The notes: generated by a model not told the origin, from the sequence alone. DNA of 64,000 bases from Actinomadura sp. WMMA1423 (GCF_006547145.1 NZ_CP041244.1:3658001-3722000); one strand, 5' to 3'. Counted from the stretch's first letter, positions 25,801 to 33,512 are shown. Translations and numbers: made by a program.

Positions 25801-26019
25801 AATGCGGCGCAGCTGCGACACCTTCGCCGACAGCGCGCCCATCGGGTTCCCGGGCGGCGCCTCGCCCCACAGGTCGTCGATCAGCCGGTCGGCCGGGACC
25901 GGACGGCCCTCGTGCACGAGCAGGTCCGCCAGCAGCGCCCGCACCTTCAGCCCCGGCACGGGGACGAGCCCGCCGTCGTCGGTCCAGACCGCGAGCGGAC
26001 CGAGCACCCCGAAACGCAT
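22807..26019 (-). CDS. SARP/AfsR-type regulator with BTAD, STAND ATPase and TPR domains
   Basis: A 1070-residue transcription regulator. Residues 1-95 are the OmpR-like DNA-binding domain (MRFGVLGPLAVW, then LKVRALLADLLVHEG, with GYLLGA), and about 100-245 the bacterial transcriptional activation domain with EERLRAAHMRAL-type repeats. Near residue 300 a P-loop reads TGPGGVGKTRLAIE, followed by VLDNCEHV (Walker B) and LATSREPLGLPGE, the sensor and hinge of AfsR-type STAND ATPases. The last ~450 residues are TPR-like helical repeats. Such proteins activate secondary metabolism or export genes. The next gene downstream, 178 nt away, is the ABC export operon, whose promoter has SARP-like repeats. 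Ribosome site AGGGTCAG is moderate. Confidence 0.9.
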   Translation of the reverse strand: MRFGVLGPLAVWTDDGGLVPVPGLKVRALLADLLVHEGRPVPADRLIDDLWGEAPPGNPMGALSAKVSQLRRILEDAEPGARALVESRPAGYLLGAAGERVDARSFRALVERARGAGEPKEKAALLAEALGLWRGPALADFRDEEFARAAVAGLEEVRLTALEEQAEVRLVLGEHGALAGELGGAVEEHPLRERLRAAHMRALYRAGRQNEALESYERYRVLLSEELGLDPGSELAGLQRAILRQDPGLGAPAAPPAPGPRSNLPVPPTELIGRDGAVREIRARIGTDRLVTLTGPGGVGKTRLAIETAAGLADAFGDGVWMAELAGLERSTVPDLAEVVTAILDIRDAPGAPAAALDRLAAALGARRLLLVLDNCEHVVEQAAELADRLLRRVPGVRVLATSREPLGLPGEVVWAVPPLEVPGRGDDPAAASAVRLFAARAEAASRAFRLDAETAGRVGELCRRLDGIPLALELAATRVRTLGVEGLVERIDDRFRLLSSGHRGAPARQRTLTAVIDWSWDLLTGPERAVLRRLSVHADGCTAGSAEAVCAGGDVPDAEVLDLLVRLVDRSLVVMTERPGEGPRYRLLESVAAYAAERLEESGETRRARAAHSRHYLAVAVHAAARLTGPEQASWLAVLDTESANLRAALEAAETADEALRLVNALAWYWFLRGRLTEALRSLEAALERDGGSPAVRARALAWRAGMGVLKGVPGDWKARRDEALALVDATDDDRLKAWARWFLTFAWAELDDTGAGAAMLEEALAGFRATGDRWGEAAALVQRAMHDHARGDPAALERDAERAAVLFGEVGDRWGRLQAMLWLASVAELTGDYDRAERLQHDGQRMAEELRMWPDVAVRMAWRGWIAYLRRDHASARRLFGRAHRVAVEQGFTTAVTFADIGLGLAAQREGRLDDAEDRLRRLLAGARPEEFPPLYLTLVQTGLGRVAEARGDAVSAVRYQRDALAVAIRLAAPRDVAGSLEGLAGALALAGRHRDAALALGRAAAVREEAGLPPGPVEQDDIDRAAARIGDAAGPDALAAGAALDPLEIMRRAEAVPPEGASVWADR

Positions 26020-26188
26020 CTTCTGACCCTAATGTGAATTCCTGACCGGATGACACCCGGAGCTCTCCGCCCTGCCCGGACGCGTCCGGAAGGCCACCGG
26101 AAAGGCGGCGTAAGGATCCGGTAAACGGTCTCCCGCATCGTGGTCCCACCGCGCCGGAAGGCGAACGATCGGACCGACGGAGGAGACC
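26020..26188. other. Divergent intergenic region, SARP and reductase genes
   Basis: A 169-nt gap between two genes reading outward. It must hold both promoters. AATTCACATTAGGGT near 26024-26040 is the only AT-rich patch and is a possible SARP promoter on the minus strand; I see no clear inverted repeat. Confidence 0.3.
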
Positions 26189-26749
26189 ATGCGCAAGATC
26201 ATCAGCTCGACCTACGTGTCGCTCGACGGAGTCATCGAGAACCCGCAGGACTGGACCTCGGCCTACTTCCAGGACGAGGCCGCCGCCTACGCCAGGGACC
26301 TGCTGTTCTCCTGCGGCGCCCTGCTCATGGGCCGCAGGACGTTCGACGGCTTCTCGCAGGCGTGGCCGGCCATGGAGGAGGCCACCGGCGACTTCGGAGT
26401 CCGGATGAACAACCTGCCCCACTACGTGGTGTCGGACTCCCTGCGAAAGCCGGGCTGGGGCGACACGACGGCGATCCCCCGGGCGGCGGCCGTCTCGGAG
26501 ATCACCAAGCTGAAGGAGCAGGACGGCCAGGACATCCTGCAGTACGGCTTCGGCCCGGTCTCGCGGACGCTCGTCGAGAACGGCCTGCTGGACGAGCTGC
26601 GCCTGTGGATCCACCCGGTGCTCGTCGGACCCGGCGCCGCCGAGGGGCTGCTCAACGTCCACGACTTCTCGGCGACGTTCGAACTGGCCGACACCAAGGT
26701 CTTCAAGACCGGCGTCATCGTCGCCACCTACGTCCCCACCGCGCAGTAG
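26189..26749 (+). CDS. Dihydrofolate reductase/RibD C-terminal family protein
   Basis: A 186-residue reductase-like protein of the RibD_C/YyaP group. It begins RKIISSTYVSLDGVIENPQDW, carries LLMGRRTFDGFSQAWPAM (the GRxTF NADPH-binding element), and has the C-terminal core DILQYGFGPVSRTLVENGLLDELRL followed by HPVLVGPG. Members bind NADPH; real substrates are unknown in most cases. GGAGGAGACC precedes the ATG perfectly. It stands alone, divergent from the SARP gene, and is convergent with the XRE gene. Confidence 0.88.
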   Translation: MRKIISSTYVSLDGVIENPQDWTSAYFQDEAAAYARDLLFSCGALLMGRRTFDGFSQAWPAMEEATGDFGVRMNNLPHYVVSDSLRKPGWGDTTAIPRAAAVSEITKLKEQDGQDILQYGFGPVSRTLVENGLLDELRLWIHPVLVGPGAAEGLLNVHDFSATFELADTKVFKTGVIVATYVPTAQ

Positions 26750-26786
26750 CCGGGGGCCGGTCGCCGTGGGGCCCGGCGCGGCCGGT

Positions 26787-27662
26787 CTAGCCGAGCCGGG
26801 CCAAGGCGGCCTGGAGTATCGCGCGAGTGCTCTCCGGAGGCTCGGCCTGGACGCTCAGGCGGTTCAGGGCGTCGCGGTACCGGGCGATGTCGGAGGGCCG
26901 GTCAGGGTAGAGGGCGCTGGTGAGGTGCTCCAGGTAGACCACGTCCGGCAGTTCGGGCTCGGCGAACCGCAGCAGCGTCATCGGGCCGCCCTCGGCCGCG
27001 TGCCCGCCCGAACTGAACGGGATGACCTGCACCGTGACGTTCGGCAGGTCCGCCATCTCGATCAGGTGCCGCAGCTGGCCGCGCAGCACGGCGGGGCCGC
27101 CGACCGTCCGGCACAGCACCGCCTCGTCGAGCACCGCCCACAGCCGCAGCGGGTCCGGGCGCTCGAACACGCGGCGGCGGAGCATCCGCAGCTCGGCCCG
27201 CCGCTCGATCTCCTCCCGCCCCGCCTCCGGGTGGCGCGCCGCGATGACGGCGCGGGCGTAGTCGCCGGTCTGCAGCAGCTCCGGGACGTCCTGGACCTCG
27301 TACACGCGCAGGAGCACGGCGCCCTGCTCCAGCCCCAGGTAGGGCTCGAACCAGGACGGGACCACGTCGCCGAACGGCTGCCACCAGCCCGGCGCGCCGG
27401 CGTGCTCCGCCAGCTCCAGCAGCGGCTCGCGCAGCGACGGGTCGGTCACGCCGTACAGGGTCAGCAGGTCGGCGACGTCGCGCTCCTTGAAGCCGACGCG
27501 GCCGAGCTCCATCCGGCTGATCTTGGAGTGCGAGCCGCGGATCTCGTACCCGGCGGCCTCGGTGGAGATGCCGGCGGCCTCCCGGTAGCGGCGCAGCTGC
27601 GCGCCGACCACCATCCGCAGCACGGTCGGGCCGGACGCCCGGTGGTCCTGGGCGACTCCCAT
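26787..27662 (-). CDS. XRE-family regulator with DUF5753 (WhiJ-like), no DUF397 partner
   Basis: A 291-residue WhiJ-type protein. The N-terminal HTH is LRRYREAAGISTEAAGYEI then SHSKISRMELGRVGFKERDV; the C-terminal DUF5753 contains FEPYLGLEQGA, VPELLQTGDYARAVI, LWAVLDEAVLCR and HLIEMADLPNVTVQVIPF. WhiJ-like regulators normally occur with a small DUF397 protein and often an RsbW-like ATPase. Here neither is adjacent, unlike the complete cluster at 45-47 kb, to which this protein is clearly paralogous. ATG 27662 follows GAGGAGG. Interleaved inverted repeats at 27743-27778 may be its binding site. Confidence 0.88.
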   Translation of the reverse strand: MGVAQDHRASGPTVLRMVVGAQLRRYREAAGISTEAAGYEIRGSHSKISRMELGRVGFKERDVADLLTLYGVTDPSLREPLLELAEHAGAPGWWQPFGDVVPSWFEPYLGLEQGAVLLRVYEVQDVPELLQTGDYARAVIAARHPEAGREEIERRAELRMLRRRVFERPDPLRLWAVLDEAVLCRTVGGPAVLRGQLRHLIEMADLPNVTVQVIPFSSGGHAAEGGPMTLLRFAEPELPDVVYLEHLTSALYPDRPSDIARYRDALNRLSVQAEPPESTRAILQAALARLG

Positions 27663-27742
27663 GGGACGTCCTCCTCGACGCGCAAGAAGCTTTCCACCGG
27701 ATGAAGTTACTCGTTGGGGACTCACTTGCCCACCGGTCCGGA

Positions 27743-27778
27743 ATGTCCTACTTGATGGACATCTCGGCGAATGTAGGA
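27743..27778. promoter_or_regulatory. Interleaved inverted repeats upstream of the XRE gene
   Basis: ATGTCC (27743-27748) with GGACAT (27757-27762), and TCCTAC (27746-27751) with GTAGGA (27773-27778), are two perfect 6-bp inverted repeats that share bases. They lie about 80-115 nt upstream of the XRE start. Binding by that regulator is inference. Confidence 0.4.
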
Positions 27779-27853
27779 GTGCATCCCGGTTAGAAGCGCG
27801 CCGACCTGGCACGATACGGGGCAAGAAAAAATCCCAAAGATTCTGGGCCGGGT

Positions 27854-27880
27854 TGTCGATCCGGTCACACCTTCTTCGAC
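27854..27880 (+). promoter_or_regulatory. ECF42-type promoter of the second DGPF gene
   Basis: TGTCGA (27854-27859), a 17-nt spacer and CGAC (27877-27880) fit the known ECF42 consensus exactly. Transcription would start about 45 nt before the DGPF ATG at 27931. The arrangement mirrors 7568-7595. Confidence 0.7.
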
Positions 27881-27930
27881 GCGTTCGTGACAGGCCGGGA
27901 GGGACCGGCCGGTGAGCAGAGGAGACGACG

Positions 27931-28284
27931 ATGCGGTTCCTGATGATGACGACGGACGACGGCTCCGCGACCGGCACGCCGCCGGACGAGAAGATGCAGA
28001 TGGAGATGGGCAGGTTCATCGAGGAGATGTCCCGGGCCGGGGTGCTGCTCGCGACGGGCGGGCTGGAGCCCGGCGGCACCCGCATCAAGTCGTCCGGCGG
28101 CAAGGTCACCGTCCTCGACGGGCCGTTCGCCGAGGCGAAGGAGGCGGTCGTCGGGTTCGCGCTCATCGAGACGGGCAGCCGCGAGGAGGCGATCGAGCTG
28201 TCCAAGCGGTTCTGGGCGATCGTCGCCGACGGCGAGGGCGTCATCCAGCAGGTGTTCGGCCCGGGCGACCTCCCCGGCGCGTGA
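27931..28284 (+). CDS. DGPF/YCII-related protein, second ECF42 partner
   Basis: A 117-residue DGPF-family protein: starts RFLMMTTDDGSATGTPPDEK, with VTVLDGPFAEAKEAVVGFAL as the signature and IVADGEGVIQQVFGPGDLP at the end. It is only distantly similar to the DGPF protein at 7145-7483, so the two pairs are old paralogues rather than a recent duplication. GAGGAGACGACG precedes the ATG. It lies 68 nt upstream of its sigma factor on the same strand and has a perfect ECF42 promoter in front. Confidence 0.87.
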   Translation: MRFLMMTTDDGSATGTPPDEKMQMEMGRFIEEMSRAGVLLATGGLEPGGTRIKSSGGKVTVLDGPFAEAKEAVVGFALIETGSREEAIELSKRFWAIVADGEGVIQQVFGPGDLPGA

Positions 28285-28352
28285 GAAGGGCCCGGCCGGC
28301 GGGCGGCCGCTGAGCTTGCGCTGCGGCCGGTGCGGGTGCTCTCATCGGCAGC

Positions 28353-29657
28353 GTGACGGCATCGGAGGGGCCCGAGGCGCGGGAGGCACCCGCGCGCGGC
28401 ACCGGCGTGCACGCGACCGTCGACGCGGTGTGGCGGCTGGAGGCCGCGCGCATCATCGCCGGTCTCGCCCGCATGGTGCACGACATCGGGCTCGCCGAGG
28501 AACTCGCGCAGGACGCGCTGGTCGCCGCGCTCGAGCAGTGGCCGGAGTCAGGCGTCCCGGACAACCCGGGCGCCTGGCTCATGGCCGTGGGCAAGCGCCG
28601 CGCCATCGACCGGATCCGGCGGCTGCGGCGCCTAGAGGACAAGATCGAGGAGTTGGGCCGCGACCTGGAGACCCAGACGCCGCCCGAGGAGTTCGACGTC
28701 CCGGACGACGACCACATCGAGGACGACGTCCTCCGCCTGGTCTTCACCGCCTGCCACCCGGTCCTGCCGGCGCAGGCCCGGGTGGCGCTGACGCTGCGCA
28801 TGCTCGGCGGCCTCACCACCGAGGAGATCGCGCACGCCTTCCTCGTCCCGGAGGCGACCGTGGCGCAGCGGATCGTCCGGGCGAAGCGGACGCTGTCGGA
28901 GGCGGGCGTCCCGTTCGAGGTGCCCCAGGGACCCGACCGCGCCGCGCGGCTGGCGTCCGTGCTGGAGGTCGTCTACCTCGTCTTCAACGAGGGTTACGCC
29001 GCCAGCGCGGGCGACGCGTGGGTGCGGGCCGACCTGTGCCGCGAGGCGCTGCGCCTCGGCCGGATCCTCGCGGAGCTGGCCCCCGGCGAGCCCGAGGTGC
29101 ACGGGCTCGCCGCGCTCATGGAGATCCAGGCGTCCCGCACCCGGGCGCGCACCGGGCCGTCCGGGGAGCCCGTCCCGCTGCTGGAGCAGGACCGCGGCCG
29201 GTGGGACCGGCTCCTCATCCACCGCGGGTTCGCGGCGCTGCTGCGCGCCAAGGAGATCGGCGAGCCGCCCGGCCCGTACGTGCTGCAGGCCGCGATCGCC
29301 GCCTGCCACGCGCAGGCCCCGACGGCCGAGGAGACGGACTGGGCGCAGATCGCGTCCCTCTACGAGATCCTCGCCCGCGTCGCGCCGTCCCCCGTCGTGG
29401 AGCTGAACCGGGCCGTGGCGGTCGGCATGGCGGACGGCCCCGGCAAGGGCCTGGAACTCGCCGACGCGCTCGTCGACGAGCCCGCGCTGCGCGGCTACCA
29501 CCTGCTGCCGAGCGTCCGCGGCGACCTGCTCGCCCGCCTCGGCCGCCTGGAGGAGGCGCGGGCGCAGTTCGAGCGCGCCGCCGAGCTCACCCGCAACGCG
29601 CCCGAGCGCAGGGTCCTGCTGGACCGCGCCGCCTCGCTCAGTAGTCGCGCACGCTGA
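28353..29657 (+). CDS. ECF42-type RNA polymerase sigma factor, second copy
   Basis: A 434-residue sigma factor of group ECF42. Region 2 is IAGLARMVHDIGLAEELAQD then ALVAALEQWPESGVPDNPGAW; region 4 is LTLRMLGGLTTEEIAHAFLV with EATVAQRIVRAKRTL. The C-terminal extension has VVYLVFNEGYAASAGDAW and DWAQIASLYEILARV, as in the first copy. No anti-sigma gene is present; the ~220-residue extension is believed to regulate activity. GTG 28353 is the best start but has no clear ribosome site, so coupling to the DGPF transcript is uncertain. Its 3' end overlaps the convergent FAD enzyme gene by 20 bp. Confidence 0.88.
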   Translation: MTASEGPEAREAPARGTGVHATVDAVWRLEAARIIAGLARMVHDIGLAEELAQDALVAALEQWPESGVPDNPGAWLMAVGKRRAIDRIRRLRRLEDKIEELGRDLETQTPPEEFDVPDDDHIEDDVLRLVFTACHPVLPAQARVALTLRMLGGLTTEEIAHAFLVPEATVAQRIVRAKRTLSEAGVPFEVPQGPDRAARLASVLEVVYLVFNEGYAASAGDAWVRADLCREALRLGRILAELAPGEPEVHGLAALMEIQASRTRARTGPSGEPVPLLEQDRGRWDRLLIHRGFAALLRAKEIGEPPGPYVLQAAIAACHAQAPTAEETDWAQIASLYEILARVAPSPVVELNRAVAVGMADGPGKGLELADALVDEPALRGYHLLPSVRGDLLARLGRLEEARAQFERAAELTRNAPERRVLLDRAASLSSRAR

Positions 29658-30801
29658 ACGAGCCGACGATCTCACCGAAGTCCTGGAAGTCGACCGCCCC
29701 GGCCCCTGCGCCCGCCTCGGGGTCACGCTGCGCCTCCACCCGCGCCCTGTTGGTCAGCGCCAGCTCCTGGTTGGCGGTCACGTAGCCGCGCAACTCCTTC
29801 TCATAGTTCGCGAACGCGGCGCGGTGGTCGCCGCCCGCCGCCTTCAGCTCCCCGGCCAGCACGTACGCGCCGACCATGGCCATGCTGGTGCCCTGCCCGG
29901 ACAGCGGCGACCCGCAGTAGCCGGCGTCCCCGAGCAGGACGACCCGCCCCTTCGACCAGGAGTCCATACGGATCTGCGCCATCGAGTCGAAGTGGAAGTC
30001 CGGGGCGTCCCACATCGCCTCCAGCAGTTCGGGCAGCACCCAGCCGCCGCCGGCCAGCGCGTCCGCCATGATCTTCTTCTGCGCGGCGGTGTCGCGGTGG
30101 TCGTAGTCGATCGGCCGCTCCGACTCGAACCCCAGGTAGACGCGGACCTCCTCGTTTCCGCGGACGCTCATCACGCCGCCGCCCCAACTGCTGCCCGGCA
30201 TCTGGTGGAACACCTGCCAGCGGTCCAGGCCGAGGAAGTTCGGGGCCGTCCACACCGCCAGGTAGGTGCCGAGGTGGGTGAGGTAGTCCCGCTCCGGCCC
30301 GAAGACGAGCCGCCGCGTGGCCGAGTGCGCGCCGTCCGCGCCGACGACCAGGTCGAACGTGCGGACCGTCCCGCCGTGGAAGATCACCCGGACGCCGTCG
30401 CCGTCCTGCTCCAGCCCGGCGATCGAGTCGCCGTACAGGTACTCGACGCCGTCGCCCGCCGCGTCCGCCAGGATCCGGGACAGGTCGTCGCGCAGGATCT
30501 CGACGTCGGGGCCGCCCAGGTCACCGCCGGTGATCGTGTGCTCCTCGCTGCGGTACAGCTCGTTGCCGTCCCCGTCCACCATGGACATGCCGCGCATCTC
30601 GACGCGCTGCTCGCGGATCCGGTCGAGGACGCCCATCCGCTCGGCGACCTCCAGCGCCGGCCCGCGCACGTCGACCGCCTGCCCGCCGGGGCGCGGCCCG
30701 GGCGACACCTCCACGACCGTCACGCCGAACCCGTACCGCCTCAGCCAGTACGCCAGCGCGGGACCGCCGATGCTCGCACCCGAGATGAGGACGTTCTTCA
30801 T
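29638..30801 (-). CDS. FAD-dependent aromatic-ring hydroxylase-type monooxygenase
   Basis: A 387-residue class A flavoprotein monooxygenase (FAD_binding_3). The dinucleotide motif is SGASIGGPALAYWLRRYG, the DG motif VVGADGAHSATRRLVFG, and the second FAD motif VVLLGDAGYCGSPLSGQGTS. These enzymes use NAD(P)H and O2 to hydroxylate or epoxidise aromatic or polyketide compounds, including antibiotics (TetX/RebC-like). The substrate is not evident. ATG 30801 follows GGGAGG. It stands alone, divergent from the dehydratase gene and overlapping the ECF42 gene by 20 bp at their 3' ends. Confidence 0.88.
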   Translation of the reverse strand: MKNVLISGASIGGPALAYWLRRYGFGVTVVEVSPGPRPGGQAVDVRGPALEVAERMGVLDRIREQRVEMRGMSMVDGDGNELYRSEEHTITGGDLGGPDVEILRDDLSRILADAAGDGVEYLYGDSIAGLEQDGDGVRVIFHGGTVRTFDLVVGADGAHSATRRLVFGPERDYLTHLGTYLAVWTAPNFLGLDRWQVFHQMPGSSWGGGVMSVRGNEEVRVYLGFESERPIDYDHRDTAAQKKIMADALAGGGWVLPELLEAMWDAPDFHFDSMAQIRMDSWSKGRVVLLGDAGYCGSPLSGQGTSMAMVGAYVLAGELKAAGGDHRAAFANYEKELRGYVTANQELALTNRARVEAQRDPEAGAGAGAVDFQDFGEIVGSFSVRDY

Positions 30802-30964
30802 GGGACCTCCCTGTCCGGCGGGACGTGTCTCCCGCGCCATGGAGACAGTCGCCGCGAGCGCTGACCGCCCCCGCACCGGAGGCTGACCGGAGCGCGGGAC
30901 GGCCGTCAGCGGGACGGCGGCCGGGCGGTTCGCGCCGTTCGGGTGGTCCGATGGCCTGTCATGT

Positions 30965-30976
30965 CCCAAACTTGGG
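30965..30976. promoter_or_regulatory. Short palindrome upstream of the dehydratase gene
   Basis: CCCAAACTTGGG has perfect 5-bp arms (CCCAA/TTGGG) around two bases, 32 nt before the dehydratase GTG. It could be an operator; it is too short for confidence. Confidence 0.25.
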
Positions 30977-31007
30977 TTGGCTGCTGATGCTACGGAGAGG
31001 AAACCCG

Positions 31008-31949
31008 GTGATCGATCTCCCAGACGTCCAGGCCGCGGCGGGACGTGTCGCGGGCCGTGTCCGCCGCACGCCGATGATCGAGGTCGAGTCGGCCCCGCTC
31101 GCGGCCGCCGGGCGGATGTGGCTGAAGCTCGAACTGGCCCAGCACACCGGGTCGTTCAAGGCGCGCGGCGCGTTCAACCACATCCTGGCCGCGCGCGAGG
31201 AGGGGCGGCTGCCGGAGACCGGCGTCGTCGCGGCCTCCGGCGGGAACGCGGGGCTCGCCTTCGCGTACGCCGCGGCGCGGGCGGGCGTCCCGGCCGAGGT
31301 GTACGTGCCGGAGACGGCGCCCGCGGTGAAGGTCGCGCGGCTGCGGGCCCTGGGAGCCGCGGTCGTGCAGGTCGGCACCCGGTACGCGCAGGCGCAGGAG
31401 GCCGCGACCAAGCGCGCCGCCGACACCGGCGCCCTGTTCTGCCACGCCTACGACCTGCCCGAGGTCTGCGCGGGCCAGGGCACGCTCGGCCTGGAGGTGC
31501 TGGAGCAGACCGGGGGCGAGGCCGACACGGTCCTGCTGGCGGTCGGCGGCGGGGGGCTCATGGCGGGCGTCGCCGCCGCCCTGGAGGGGCGGGCGCGCGT
31601 CGTCGGCGTCGAGCCCGTGACGATCCCGACCCTCGAACGCGCCCTGCACGCGGGGCGTCCGGTGGACGTGGAGGTGTCGGGCGTCGCCGCCGACTCCCTC
31701 GGCGCGACCCGGCTCGGGGAGATCGCGTTCGCGGTCGCGTCCCGTACCGGGGTGCGCTCCGTCCTGGTGACCGACGAGGCGATCGTCGAGGCCCGCCGGT
31801 TCGTCTGGGAGGAGTACCGGCTGGTCGTGGAGCACGGCACGGCCGCCGCCGTGGCCGCGCTCCGGAGCGGCGCCTACCGCCCGGCCCCCGGGGAGCGCGT
31901 CGTGGTCGTCCTGTGCGGCGCCAACACCGACCCGTCCGACCTCGTCTGA
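31008..31949 (+). CDS. Threonine/serine dehydratase-like PLP enzyme (fold type II)
   Basis: A 313-residue PLP enzyme of the threonine dehydratase/serine racemase group. The lysine that binds PLP lies in HTGSFKARGAFNHI, the substrate/phosphate loop is AASGGNAGLAFAYA, and the PLP-phosphate loop is LLAVGGGGLMAGVA. It lacks the C-terminal regulatory ACT domains of IlvA (513 residues in E. coli), so it is the catabolic or racemase-like form: it would turn Thr to 2-oxobutyrate or Ser to pyruvate, or interconvert serine enantiomers. GTG 31008 follows GGAGAGG; an in-frame ATG at 30987 lacks such a site. Confidence 0.87.
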   Translation: MIDLPDVQAAAGRVAGRVRRTPMIEVESAPLAAAGRMWLKLELAQHTGSFKARGAFNHILAAREEGRLPETGVVAASGGNAGLAFAYAAARAGVPAEVYVPETAPAVKVARLRALGAAVVQVGTRYAQAQEAATKRAADTGALFCHAYDLPEVCAGQGTLGLEVLEQTGGEADTVLLAVGGGGLMAGVAAALEGRARVVGVEPVTIPTLERALHAGRPVDVEVSGVAADSLGATRLGEIAFAVASRTGVRSVLVTDEAIVEARRFVWEEYRLVVEHGTAAAVAALRSGAYRPAPGERVVVVLCGANTDPSDLV

Positions 31950-31973
31950 CCTCCCCCCGGGGTCAGTGGCGCC

Positions 31974-33302
31974 TCACCCGGCGGTGCGGAAGGTCTGGAG
32001 CGGCAGCAAGCGCACCTGGGCCGCGGGACCGGCCGTGGCGGTGGCGGGCCGGCTGCCGCACAGGGCCTCCACCGCGTGCGCGGCCAGCGCGTTGTCGATC
32101 GGATGCGCGACGGGCGCGCCGCCCGCGCTGAGCTGCTGGTACTTCATCAGGTTGATGGCGAACGAGACCTGCCGCTCGCCGCCGGCGGACGACAGCGACT
32201 GGGTGCCGGCGCCGAAGACCGCGCCGTCGTGGCCCCAGAACCTCCCGCACGGGAGGTCGAGCGAGTAGAGCCCGAGGCCGTAGTTCATCAGGACGTTGCC
32301 GTCCGCGTCCTTCACCGGGACGGTCCGCTGCATCTGCGCCAGGGCGGCGGGCCCGACCAGGCCGCCGGTGAGGAGCCTGCGGTAGAAGCGGTTGAGGTCG
32401 TCGGTGGTGGAGACCAGCGCGCCCGCCGTCCCGGCCCAGCCCATGTCGAAGGCGCTGTAGTCGCGGGGCGGCTGTACGTGCTGGTAGAGCGACTCGTACA
32501 TCCGCGAGTGCGGGCCCGGGATCCAGGGCGTGGACGGGAAGTAGGTGTGCTTGAGCCCGGCCTTCCGGATGACGTTCTTGGTGATGTACTTCTCCGCCTT
32601 GGTCCCGGTCACCTTCTCCAGGAGCTCCCCGGCGATGATGTAGTTGGTGTTGGAGTACGACCAGCGCTCCCCTGGCTCTCCCGTGCGCGGCGCCTTCAGC
32701 CCCCACGCGATGAGCTGCGCGGGCCCGACGCGGCGGAACCGGAACTCGTCCAGGCTGTCGGGCGACAGCTCCCGCAGGGACGGGAACGCCGCGAACACGT
32801 AGTCGCCGATCCCGCTGGTGTGGCCGAGCAGCATCCGCACGGTGGTCTGGTCGCCGAGGCGCCCCGGGAGGACGCCGGGCAGGTAGCGGGCGACCGGGGC
32901 GTCCAGGTCGACGCGGCCCAGCTCGACCTGCTGGAGGATCGCCGTGGCGACGAACGACTTGGTGATGCTGCCGACCCGGTGCCGCATGTCCGGGGTGACC
33001 GGGCGCCCCGTGCGCACGTCCGCGGTACCGGCCGCACCCCTCCACCGGGTGCTGCCGTCCCGGGCCTCGGAGAACAGGCCGTACATCCCGGCGTCGCGCG
33101 TGGCGTCCAGGGTGGCCCGGAGCTTGGCGGGATCGAACGGCACGGTGGCGGGCGCCGCCGCGGCGGCCGCGGCGGGGCCGGCGTCCGGGCCGGCCGCCGT
33201 CGCCGCGACCTGGGCCGTCGTCAACATCAGCAGGAGTGCCGCGCCCGCGGCGGCGCCCCGTGCGGCGCCGCGTCCCGCCGACCGTCCCAGCCCTCTGGCC
33301 AT
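31974..33302 (-). CDS. Secreted serine hydrolase (beta-lactamase class C/DD-peptidase family)
   Basis: A 442-residue exported hydrolase. Residues 1-45 are a signal peptide (Arg-rich, then AAGAALLLMLTTAQVAATAA). The catalytic SxxK is SITKSF and the second motif YSNTNY (YxN) is complete; a C-terminal HDGAVFG replaces the usual KTG with HxG, as in class C-type esterases and D-aminopeptidase relatives. Likely roles are D,D-carboxypeptidase, esterase or D-amino-acid peptidase activity outside the cell. ATG 33302 gives the best signal peptide; ATG 33359 is also possible. It is convergent with the dehydratase gene, 24 nt apart. Confidence 0.88.
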   Translation of the reverse strand: MARGLGRSAGRGAARGAAAGAALLLMLTTAQVAATAAGPDAGPAAAAAAAPATVPFDPAKLRATLDATRDAGMYGLFSEARDGSTRWRGAAGTADVRTGRPVTPDMRHRVGSITKSFVATAILQQVELGRVDLDAPVARYLPGVLPGRLGDQTTVRMLLGHTSGIGDYVFAAFPSLRELSPDSLDEFRFRRVGPAQLIAWGLKAPRTGEPGERWSYSNTNYIIAGELLEKVTGTKAEKYITKNVIRKAGLKHTYFPSTPWIPGPHSRMYESLYQHVQPPRDYSAFDMGWAGTAGALVSTTDDLNRFYRRLLTGGLVGPAALAQMQRTVPVKDADGNVLMNYGLGLYSLDLPCGRFWGHDGAVFGAGTQSLSSAGGERQVSFAINLMKYQQLSAGGAPVAHPIDNALAAHAVEALCGSRPATATAGPAAQVRLLPLQTFRTAG

Positions 33303-33481
33303 CGTCCCCGTCTCTCCCCCGCCGCCGTGCCCCGAAGGGCTCTCTTCTAGATCATCCACTCTCTCATTCCGGCGGTCGGAAACGGCCCCATAGTCACCAA
33401 AAGAGCTCGGTCTCGCCAGCGCCCGGTGTCCCCTCCGGCCGTCCCGCGCGGGAGGGGAGCGCGGTGGGCGCGACGACCCGG

Positions 33482-33512
33482 CTTGACATCGGGTTCCAAG
33501 TTACTTATAACT
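33482..33512 (+). promoter_or_regulatory. Promoter of hsp20-merR with overlapping inverted repeats
   Basis: TTGACA (33483-33488), 17 nt, TATAAC (33506-33511) is a near-perfect housekeeping promoter. Two inverted repeats overlap it: CTTG...CAAG across 33482-33500 (a degenerate HAIR-like element), and AGTTA-CTTA-TAACT at 33499-33512 covering the -10. Repression by the MerR-type protein encoded downstream is the simplest reading. Confidence 0.7.
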
